12,113 bases of DNA from Bacteroidaceae bacterium. Lineage in GTDB: Bacteria > Bacteroidota > Bacteroidia > Bacteroidales > Bacteroidaceae. This document shows, piece by piece, positions 6,289 through 12,113 of the stretch; the first letter of the stretch is position 1, and each line of letters starts with the position of its first letter. A model generated the notes under the pieces. It was not told the origin of the DNA and made no database searches. It saw only the letters and a list, made by a program, of their open reading frames with translations. The DNA is taken from NCBI GenBank assembly GCA_017961965.1, contig JAGCWG010000247.1, forward strand, positions 1 to 12,113. The letters are read 5' to 3'. The translations under genes and the position numbers were made by a program.

Positions 6289-6378
6289 TAATTAGTGAGG
6301 AGTAATGAGTAATAATATTTGTCCGCCATAATCCGGATGGCTATTACTCATTACTCATTCCTAATTACCAATTCCTCA
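6282..6378. repeat. Long inverted heptad-array hairpin between yhcH-like gene and glgB
   Basis: Left arm 6282-6316: CAATTAG, TAATTAG, TGAGGAG, TAATGAG, TAATA+. Right arm 6344-6378: TTACTCA twice, TTCCTAA, TTACCAA, TTCCTCA. The inner 15 bases, 6300-6314 and 6342-6356, are perfect inverted repeats; about 17 bases further out pair with a few mismatches. Between the arms is a small hairpin GCCAT (6325-6329) / ATGGC (6337-6341) with loop AATCCGG. The element starts inside the upstream gene's last codons and ends 17 bases before glgB. This is the clearest member of the family. Confidence 0.75.
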
Positions 6379-6395
6379 TTAAACATAAATCTAAT

Positions 6396-8462
6396 ATGGC
6401 TTGTAAGAAATCAACAGAGGCTACTAAAGCCAAAAAGGCTACTGCCGTTAAACATATCGGACTTGTCAAGGCAGACTCATGGCTCGAACCATACGAACCT
6501 GCTATCGTTGGACGTCATCAACACGCAATAGACAAGATTGCGGAACTCACACAGGGAGGCAAACAGTCACTATCTGACTTTGCATCTGGCTACCTCTATT
6601 TCGGTCTTCACAGGACCGACAATGGTGGATGGGTGTTGCGTGAGTGGGCACCTAATGCGAATGAAATATTTGTCATAGTAGACTTCAACGACTGGCAGGA
6701 GAATGAGAAGTATCGTATGAAGCGCATCGACAACGGCAATTGGGAAATAAAGCTCAAGTCGGGGCAGATGAAGCATGGTGACCTCTTCAAGCTCAAGATT
6801 AGATGGAATGGCGGTGAAGGTGAACGCATACCTGCATGGATAAATCGTGTGGTACAGGACAACAACACCAAGATATTCTCTGCACAGGTATGGGCGCCCG
6901 AAGTGCCTTACACTTGGAAGAAGAATAACTTCAAACCTTCCACGTCTCCACTCCTCATATATGAGTGCCATATTGGTATGGCACAGGATGCTGAGAAGGT
7001 GGGCACATACCTTGAGTTCAAGGACAACATACTCCCTCGCATCAAGAACGAGGGTTATAATGCCATCCAGATAATGGCAATAGCCGAGCATCCTTACTAC
7101 GGTTCATTCGGTTATCATGTCAGCAATTTCTTTGCCTGTTCAAGTCGCTTCGGTACTCCAGAAGAATTGAAGCAGCTCGTTGATGCCGCCCATGAGATGG
7201 GAATAGCCGTAATTATGGACATTGTACACTCTCATGCAGTAAAGAATGAGATGGAAGGACTCGGCAACTTTGCTGGTGACGGCTGCCAGTACTTCATGCA
7301 AGGCAATAGGCGTGAACATCCAGCATGGGATTCGCTATGCTTTGACTATGGCAAAAACGAAGTATTGCATTTCCTCCTATCTAACTGTAAGTACTGGCTT
7401 GAGGAATACAAGTTTGACGGATTCCGTTTTGATGGTGTCACTTCCATGCTCTACTATAGTCACGGCCTTGGACAGGCATTCGGAGGATATGGCGACTACT
7501 ATAACGGAGGACAAGACGACGAGGCGATATGCTATCTTACACTTGCCAACGAACTCATTCATCAGGTTAATCCTAAAGCGATAACTATTGCTGAGGAAGT
7601 GTCAGGAATGCCAGGACTTGCCGCACCATTCAAGGAAGGCGGCTACGGTTTTGACTACCGTATGCAGATGAATGTACCTGACTACTGGATAAAGACTATG
7701 AAGGAGAGGAAGGACGAGGAATGGAAACCGTCTTCTATCTTCTGGGAACTTACCAACCGTCGTAAGGACGAGAAAACCGTTACTTACGCAGAAAGTCACG
7801 ACCAAGCCCTCGTGGGCGACAAGACTATCGTGTTCCGACTCATTGATGCGGACATGTATTGGCACTTCAAGAAGGGTGACGAGAACTTCATGGCTCACCG
7901 TGGTATTGCGCTCCACAAGATGATTCGTCTTGTGACGGCTTCAACACTCAATGGCGCATATCTCAACTTCATGGGTAACGAGTGGGGACACCCTGAATGG
8001 ATTGACTTCCCACGCGAAGGTAACGGCTGGAGTCACAAGTATGCACGCAGACAATGGAACCTCGTGGATAATCATGAGTTATGCTATCATTATCTCGGTG
8101 ATTTTGACAAGGCTATGCTCGAAGTATTAAAGTCAGAGAAGAATATAGAGAAGACACCTGTAACTGAGATTTGGCACAACGATGGTGACCAGATTCTTGC
8201 CTATACACGTGGTGACTTGCTATTCGTGTTCAACTTCAATCCTTCGCAGTCATTCACGGATTATGGCTTCCTCGTACTAGAAGGTTCATACGATGTCGTA
8301 CTTAACACAGACAATAGCGACTTTGGAGGTAACAACCTTACAGACGACTCCGTACGCCACTTCACCATACACGACCCTCTCTACGAGAAGGACAAGAAGG
8401 GCTGGCTCAAGCTCTACATTCCTGCACGTTGTGCAATGGTGCTGAGGAAGAATAAGGAGTAA
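6396..8462 (+). CDS. glgB: 1,4-alpha-glucan branching enzyme, eukaryote-like GH13_8 type
   Basis: 688 residues. It cuts alpha-1,4 chains of glycogen and reattaches them as alpha-1,6 branches in the cytoplasm. A Lys-rich N-terminal tail (4-20) precedes the CBM48 beta-domain (REWAPNA at 82-88, FNDW near 97-100) and the GH13 barrel with all active-site motifs. The motifs are the IVHSHAVKNE region, DGFRFDGVTSM with nucleophile Asp346, AEEVSGMPG with acid/base Glu400, and AESHDQALVGDK with His468 and Asp469. A C-terminal beta-domain ends near 685. DGFRFDGVTSMLYYSHG, VSGMP and ESHDQALVGDKT are typical of plant and animal branching enzymes rather than of the E. coli type (GH13_9). Such genes are known in Bacteroidota. 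No glgA or glgC is beside it. Start ATG 6396 follows AT-rich DNA; no exact promoter box was seen, though AATATTTG at 6313-6320 differs by one base. Confidence 0.97.
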   Translation: MACKKSTEATKAKKATAVKHIGLVKADSWLEPYEPAIVGRHQHAIDKIAELTQGGKQSLSDFASGYLYFGLHRTDNGGWVLREWAPNANEIFVIVDFNDWQENEKYRMKRIDNGNWEIKLKSGQMKHGDLFKLKIRWNGGEGERIPAWINRVVQDNNTKIFSAQVWAPEVPYTWKKNNFKPSTSPLLIYECHIGMAQDAEKVGTYLEFKDNILPRIKNEGYNAIQIMAIAEHPYYGSFGYHVSNFFACSSRFGTPEELKQLVDAAHEMGIAVIMDIVHSHAVKNEMEGLGNFAGDGCQYFMQGNRREHPAWDSLCFDYGKNEVLHFLLSNCKYWLEEYKFDGFRFDGVTSMLYYSHGLGQAFGGYGDYYNGGQDDEAICYLTLANELIHQVNPKAITIAEEVSGMPGLAAPFKEGGYGFDYRMQMNVPDYWIKTMKERKDEEWKPSSIFWELTNRRKDEKTVTYAESHDQALVGDKTIVFRLIDADMYWHFKKGDENFMAHRGIALHKMIRLVTASTLNGAYLNFMGNEWGHPEWIDFPREGNGWSHKYARRQWNLVDNHELCYHYLGDFDKAMLEVLKSEKNIEKTPVTEIWHNDGDQILAYTRGDLLFVFNFNPSQSFTDYGFLVLEGSYDVVLNTDNSDFGGNNLTDDSVRHFTIHDPLYEKDKKGWLKLYIPARCAMVLRKNKE

Positions 8463-8483
8463 AGAATAGCTTGTGGAGGCATA

Positions 8484-8511
8484 AATTTTGAGATTATAAA
8501 TTTGAAATTAA
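8484..8511. repeat. Heptanucleotide-periodic stretch between glgB and the membrane protein gene
   Basis: AAATTTT, GAGATTA, TAAATTT and GAAATTA follow one another and end three bases before the ATG at 8515. The units are degenerate; it is accepted mainly because it matches the position and phase of other arrays. No terminator is seen in the 52-base gap, so read-through from glgB is likely. Confidence 0.35.
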
Positions 8512-8514
8512 ATA

Positions 8515-9669
8515 ATGATTTATACTGTAAATAACGACAATATCAAGAAGACCGCAGGAGTCATAAGACTTGTCTGCGGAGTCTTGTTTGTATTATTCTG
8601 TTTCTTCTTTATCTATTGCATACAAGGAGAAATACTTGCAAAGGCGCAGTTTGTCTATTCTGAAGGACTTACGACTTATCACGACATTATGACACCTATC
8701 ATAGTGTCTCTCGTTTTGCAGATAATACAGGGCGTTGTTTACGGTATGGCGCGCCTGCCTCAAAAGTTCTATGCCTTGAGCTATTTCCCTTCGTTCCTTA
8801 TACTTGCCATGCTTGCTGACTTCAACGAAGACAGGATAGAGCATTTCTACATGGGAACATGGGCATGGGTTACGCCACTATTATTACTATTGTACTTCAT
8901 TGTTGCACAGGTCATAAGGAGCATGTTTCAGGACAAGGTACAGGACAGACAGACTTTTGACTACATCATCACACCTAACTGCATTATCCTCATGATTATG
9001 ACGCTCGGAACAGGATTGGTGTCAAACAACAATGATGTATTTCTTTACGAATTGAAGACAGAAAGGCTTGTGGCTGAAGGCAAATACGAGGATGCTGTTA
9101 ATGTGGGTGAAAGGTCGCTGAAGAGTTCAAAGAAACTCACTCAGCTGCGCATGTACGCCCTTGCAAAACAGGATTTGCTTGCTGAACGAATCTTCGACTT
9201 CCCACAGTATTATGGTACAGAAGGACTTCTTCCTACCTACGATACTACTCGAAACAAAAGGGTCTTACCGTCTGAGGTTTATTCATATATGGGTGTCGTT
9301 CCCGGACGTGGAGTAAAGAGCGTGGAGCAATTCCTCAACATCATCATGAATGGAGAGAAGAAACGCTCAAATGCGGCTATCGACTATTATCTCTGTTTCC
9401 AACTCCTGAAAAAAGACCTCAAAGCATTCGAGACAGTCTTCTACGACAATTACAACCCAGAGAGTATGGACATTCCACGTGCCTATCAGGAAGCCTTGCT
9501 CCTGAAGGCAGAACAGGATGGCGACTCGCTCTCCTACATACCGCAGGAGACAAAGGAAAGATACAATGCATACAAGCTCGAGAAAGCCCAGTATCTCTCA
9601 GAAAGAGCAAAGAGAAACAAGACACGCCAGTCCTTTGGAAACACCTACTGGTGGTACTATGAGAATTGA
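8515..9669 (+). CDS. Five-helix membrane protein with helical-repeat tail (DUF6057-like)
   Basis: 384 residues in two parts. Residues 1-172 hold about five transmembrane helices (near 15-37, 60-79, 85-101, 117-137 and 151-170). Residues 175-384 are soluble and helical, with TPR-like character (LKTERLVAEGKYEDAVNVGERSL split across 180-202) and the stretch LAERIFDFPQYYGTEGLLP. From memory these features resemble the Bacteroidota-only DUF6057 family, whose members are usually longer; this match is tentative. The tail probably faces one side of the inner membrane and binds a partner. It ends in an aromatic cluster, TYWWYYEN. It follows glgB by 52 bases and may be in the same transcript, but a role in glycogen metabolism is not shown. 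Confidence 0.8.
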   Translation: MIYTVNNDNIKKTAGVIRLVCGVLFVLFCFFFIYCIQGEILAKAQFVYSEGLTTYHDIMTPIIVSLVLQIIQGVVYGMARLPQKFYALSYFPSFLILAMLADFNEDRIEHFYMGTWAWVTPLLLLLYFIVAQVIRSMFQDKVQDRQTFDYIITPNCIILMIMTLGTGLVSNNNDVFLYELKTERLVAEGKYEDAVNVGERSLKSSKKLTQLRMYALAKQDLLAERIFDFPQYYGTEGLLPTYDTTRNKRVLPSEVYSYMGVVPGRGVKSVEQFLNIIMNGEKKRSNAAIDYYLCFQLLKKDLKAFETVFYDNYNPESMDIPRAYQEALLLKAEQDGDSLSYIPQETKERYNAYKLEKAQYLSERAKRNKTRQSFGNTYWWYYEN

Positions 9670-9673
9670 CTTA

Positions 9674-9764
9674 TAATGATATAATGAGTAATAGCCATTC
9701 GGAACTGAGTGGTACTTGTTATTCTTCACTACTCATTATACATTCCTAATTTAAATTAGAATTT
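9674..9764. repeat. Inverted heptad arrays running up to a start codon
   Basis: Left arm 9674-9693: TAATGAT, one extra A, TAATGAG, TAATA. Right arm 9730-9764: TACTCAT, TATACAT, TCCTAAT, TTAAATT, AGAATTT, ending exactly at the ATG at 9765. Positions 9680-9693 pair with 9727-9740 at 12 of 14 positions. The core has GCCATT (9694-9699) facing AGTGGT with wobble pairs, like the GCCAT/ATGGC core at 6325-6341. CTAATTTAAATTAG at 9746-9759 is a perfect 14-base palindrome. Confidence 0.65.
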
Positions 9765-10943
9765 ATGCCTACCGAAAAAAGAACACCTTTTTTTGTTATA
9801 TTATTACTATTTGCATCGTTCGCTGTAGTATCATGTGACAATAATGCACGCCTGCTAAAGTCACTTGTAGAGGCAGACAACCTTATAATGAATGATGCTG
9901 ACAGCGCAAAACACATACTTACATCCATACAGGAAGATGTCGCCACAGCAAATGACGATGTCAAGGCTTATTATAACCTATTGAGCGTCAAAGTTGACGA
10001 CAAACTCTTCATAAGACATGATGATGATTCGCTCATAAGATTCGCTACAGATTACTACGAAAAAACTGGAGATACTCGTCTTCCTGAGGCGTATTACTTT
10101 GCTGGACGAACATACTCAGATATGACATTGGGCGACAAGGCAATGTTCTATTTCTACAAGGCACTTGAAGACAGCGTCAACGTGTCAGATTACCGTCGTA
10201 GCCGTATATTTGCCCAGATGGGATATGTTCTCCTTCGTAACGAGCTTCCTGAGGAGGCAAAGAAGATGCATGAGTTGTCTTACTTTTACTGTAAAAAGAT
10301 AAACGACACTCTTGCCATGAAATATTGTCGTGAAGACATTCACACGATTGATTCTCTTATACAGGTGGGTGCATACGACACGTCCATGATGACAGAACGA
10401 CTGCTTATACTACAAAGAATTAGCGACAAGGTCAAAATCAGTGCACTCAGGCGTGAAAACAAAGACCTCCATTCTGTCGGACAATCTGACGGATTGTATC
10501 TCTTTGCTATTGTTACATTCATCATAGTCATCGTTGCCTTCATAGCCGTGGTGGCATACAGAAGAAGCAAAAACAATATCCCTACACAAGAGCAAGAACC
10601 ATTACAGAGTAACAAGTTCTATGATGAGGATATTGCAAGTATGATTGACAGCCATGTCAAGACAGACAAGATTCTGAAGGATTCAGAGTGGAAGATGATT
10701 GAGGAAAAGCTTCTTGCCGCATACCCCGACTTCAAGGAGAAACTCTATTCACGTATCAATCTTTCCGACACAGAATACCACATCTGTCTCCTGCTCAAAC
10801 AGGATGTTTCGCCATCAAAAATAGCCAAGGTAATGTCTCTTGCTGTAAGTAGTGTTTCCCAGTCACGCCTCCGTATGCAACAAAAAGCATTTAATGGTGA
10901 AGGAACTGCCAAGGATTGGGATAGATTTGTTCTTTCTCTATAA
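9765..10943 (+). CDS. Membrane-spanning TPR sensor with C-terminal LuxR-like HTH
   Basis: 392 residues. The N-terminal hydrophobic run ends in VVSC (Cys24), a weak lipobox. Residues 25-240 are helical with TPR-like pairs (YYFAGRTYSDMTLGDKAMFY near 112-131; IFAQMGYVLLRNELPEEAKK near 147-166) and should lie in the periplasm. A clear transmembrane helix (244-265) ends in YRRSK, so the C-terminal part is inside the cell. Residues 333-376 (LSDTEYHICLLLKQ, then SPSKIAKVMSLAVSSVSQSR) have the pattern of a GerE/LuxR-type helix-turn-helix: LT/S-x-x-E start, K-I-A-x-x-M-x-x-x-x-x-S-V-x-x-x-R-x-R. The protein therefore looks like a one-component regulator, sensing outside and binding DNA inside. This TPR-TM-HTH layout is frequent in Bacteroidota, but few members have known targets. 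Its likely target is the operon directly downstream, which has a separate promoter; that is inference. Confidence 0.85.
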   Translation: MPTEKRTPFFVILLLFASFAVVSCDNNARLLKSLVEADNLIMNDADSAKHILTSIQEDVATANDDVKAYYNLLSVKVDDKLFIRHDDDSLIRFATDYYEKTGDTRLPEAYYFAGRTYSDMTLGDKAMFYFYKALEDSVNVSDYRRSRIFAQMGYVLLRNELPEEAKKMHELSYFYCKKINDTLAMKYCREDIHTIDSLIQVGAYDTSMMTERLLILQRISDKVKISALRRENKDLHSVGQSDGLYLFAIVTFIIVIVAFIAVVAYRRSKNNIPTQEQEPLQSNKFYDEDIASMIDSHVKTDKILKDSEWKMIEEKLLAAYPDFKEKLYSRINLSDTEYHICLLLKQDVSPSKIAKVMSLAVSSVSQSRLRMQQKAFNGEGTAKDWDRFVLSL

Positions 10944-10974
10944 AATACTGGCAAACATAAGTGTACAATGGCTT

Positions 10975-11011
10975 TGTGAAATTTCTGTGAACTGATATTT
11001 GAAAATGTGAA
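10975..11011 (+). promoter_or_regulatory. Candidate activator site: three TGTGAA direct repeats
   Basis: TGTGAA occurs at 10975-10980, 10986-10991 and 11006-11011. The spacings are 11 and 20 bases, close to one and two helical turns, so all three would lie on one DNA face. They lie 45 to 81 bases before the -7 box at 11056, where an activator would bind. The rest of the 151-base gap shows no hairpin terminator. Confidence 0.35.
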
Positions 11012-11055
11012 AAATTTGTCAACACATTCATACCATGTTTCTTGCCACATATAGT

Positions 11056-11063
11056 TACTTTTG
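11056..11063 (+). promoter_or_regulatory. Bacteroidota -7 box of the secreted-protein operon
   Basis: TACTTTTG matches TAnnTTTG exactly, 31 bases before the ATG at 11095. No TTTG is at the best -33 distance; TTTC at 11038-11041 is the closest. A poor -33 box would fit dependence on an activator. Confidence 0.6.
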
Positions 11064-11094
11064 CACCATGATTTAACAAACAAACTTTTACACT

Positions 11095-11910
11095 ATGAAC
11101 AGACTTTTCACAATTCTCGCATTAGTGGCAATCATGCCACTATGCCATGCACAGACAGAAGACCCAAAAGGGGTGTATAAGATGACAGGTGTCGTAGGCA
11201 AGAATGGCGTTATCAATAATTCCATGGATCAGTATAAGGTGTGTACCGACAGCATCACGCTAACGGTATTCTTCCGTTCCAAGTCTTCATTCAGCATTGT
11301 TGATAACGACAAACAAGTACTGAAATATACAGGTAAGGAACCTGATGCTGAGCATCCTGACAAGATACGAATTTTCGACAGTAATGCTGAACGTTTCACC
11401 CTTCAATGGTTCAATAAAACTTTCGCCAATCACATGGTATTCTCCGAGGATGATTGGGTGACGGAATACTATGCTTCAGATGAATACTCAGAATCAGGAA
11501 AGGTGCTCTTTGATGCAATCACCAATCCTGCACCTGCTTATGACAAGGCAAATCCTCTATATGGTCATTGGCACATTTTTAACGAACAGTTTGACGAGAT
11601 ACCTGACGCAAAGAAATTCCTCAAAGAAAACAAGAACTTCAATTATCCATACACGGGTAATGACATCTGTATCATCACACCTTCCCACTTTATCTATTGT
11701 GGAGGGCAGATTTCCGATTGCAAGTCAGACGGCAAATCCTATTTTGATATTAACTCAAAATGGGACATCCATTGGCTTTCAAAGGACATTCTTCTCGTTG
11801 CAAGAAAACGTAACCGAATAACAGATTACGAGTTATGGACACGTATCACAGACGATGTGACTCCACTCAGTAGAAAAGCATCTAAGATAATGAATAACAA
11901 AAAGAAGTAA
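11095..11910 (+). CDS. Secreted protein with two lipocalin-like halves
   Basis: 271 residues. A signal peptide (NRLFTILALVAIMPLCHA-Q, cleavage near residue 19) precedes a mature protein of about 250 residues rich in beta-strand patterns. It seems to have two similar halves. The first begins at GVYKMTG (residue 24) and ends near WVTEYYA; the second begins at PLYGHWHIF (near 154) and ends near YELWTRI. Each starts with a G-x-W/Y motif, as lipocalin-type barrels do, and each ends with a strand holding aromatic residues. This resembles the lipocalin-like DUF families (for example DUF4488) of Bacteroidota, but I cannot confirm which. The second half holds two Cys (ICIITPSHFIYCGG) and another in SDCKSD. 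It is the first gene of an operon: the next starts 3 bases after its stop. Ligand unknown. Confidence 0.75.
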   Translation: MNRLFTILALVAIMPLCHAQTEDPKGVYKMTGVVGKNGVINNSMDQYKVCTDSITLTVFFRSKSSFSIVDNDKQVLKYTGKEPDAEHPDKIRIFDSNAERFTLQWFNKTFANHMVFSEDDWVTEYYASDEYSESGKVLFDAITNPAPAYDKANPLYGHWHIFNEQFDEIPDAKKFLKENKNFNYPYTGNDICIITPSHFIYCGGQISDCKSDGKSYFDINSKWDIHWLSKDILLVARKRNRITDYELWTRITDDVTPLSRKASKIMNNKKK

Positions 11911-11913
11911 GAT

Positions 11914-12113
11914 ATGAAAAGACTTTTACTATCACTATACTTGTGCTTAATATCCTTGGGTGTATTTGCACAATACTCACATTTAATGCCGATGTATGAT
12001 GACGTTGATTCTCTTAGAGACACAAGGTGGCAACGTGTGTTTGAAATTGCAAAGACGGAGAAGCAAGAAGGATATGTGTATATGGTTTCGCAGTCATTCT
12101 CAAGCTTCTATAC
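11914..12113 (+). CDS. Secreted protein, N-terminal part (3' end outside window)
   Basis: The ATG at 11914 comes 3 bases after the previous stop, so the two genes are translated from one message. The 66 visible residues start with a clear signal peptide (MKRLLLSLYLCLISLGVFA-Q, cleavage near residue 19). They continue with a polar segment, YDDVDSLRDTRWQRVFEIAK, then a region with several Tyr and Ser. The frame is open to the window end. No family is recognised. Its link to the lipocalin-like protein upstream suggests both act together in the periplasm or at the surface. Confidence 0.75.
   Translation, partial: MKRLLLSLYLCLISLGVFAQYSHLMPMYDDVDSLRDTRWQRVFEIAKTEKQEGYVYMVSQSFSSFY

Noticed and set aside
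6570..7091. 173-residue minus-strand frame inside glgB
   Set aside because: It is antisense to the CBM48 and barrel start of a complete branching enzyme; a shadow of biased codon use.
1259..9764. CRISPR array
   Set aside because: The 7-base units are back to back with no spacers and occur in many separate gaps; no cas genes are present.
10944..11094. Terminator of the HTH regulator gene
   Set aside because: No stem with a T-run was found in this gap.

Overview
The window reads as chromosomal DNA of a Bacteroidota bacterium, most likely Prevotella or a close relative. Five intergenic regions carry an exact Bacteroidota -7 promoter box (TAnnTTTG). The real start codons are preceded by AT-rich DNA rather than a Shine-Dalgarno. 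Secreted proteins have cleavage sites of the A-Q type. The branching enzyme is of the eukaryote-like GH13_8 kind common in this phylum. The genus is inferred from style and gene content, not from any marker gene.

Layout. Positions 1-366 are the 3' end of an IS5-type transposase. A small secreted protein of unknown function (582-1079, minus) follows, with its own promoter and a strong terminator. Next come two minus-strand genes that together make a 5'-nucleotidase: the C-terminal substrate-binding domain (2358-3137, upstream) and the metallophosphatase domain (1402-2250, downstream), each with its own signal peptide. Divergent from them are a membrane-anchored TPR protein (3307-3984), ribH (4270-4782), an inositol-monophosphatase family enzyme (4851-5690), a YhcH-type sugar-binding protein (5842-6288), glgB (6396-8462), a five-helix membrane protein (8515-9669), a lipoprotein-like TPR/transmembrane/HTH regulator (9765-10943), and an operon of secreted proteins (11095-11910, then 11914 onward, cut by the window end).

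How they work together. Most of the plus-strand genes are household metabolism: riboflavin synthesis, sugar-phosphate or inositol-phosphate hydrolysis, sugar-acid handling and glycogen branching. The 3' end looks more accessory: a one-component membrane regulator sits directly upstream of an operon of small secreted proteins that has its own promoter and a possible activator site.

The most unusual signal lies between the genes. Eight intergenic regions hold short arrays with a 7-base period (TAATGAG, GAATTAG, TTAATTG, TACTCAT and similar). In three of them two arrays face each other as inverted arms, and in two of those they surround a small GCCAT...ATGGC-like core, making long imperfect hairpins. 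In places the arrays run into the last codons of a gene or stop exactly at a start codon. They look like one dispersed repeat family, reminiscent of the heptanucleotide STRR repeats of cyanobacteria. A second, GC-rich repeat type with inverted ends lies upstream of ribH.
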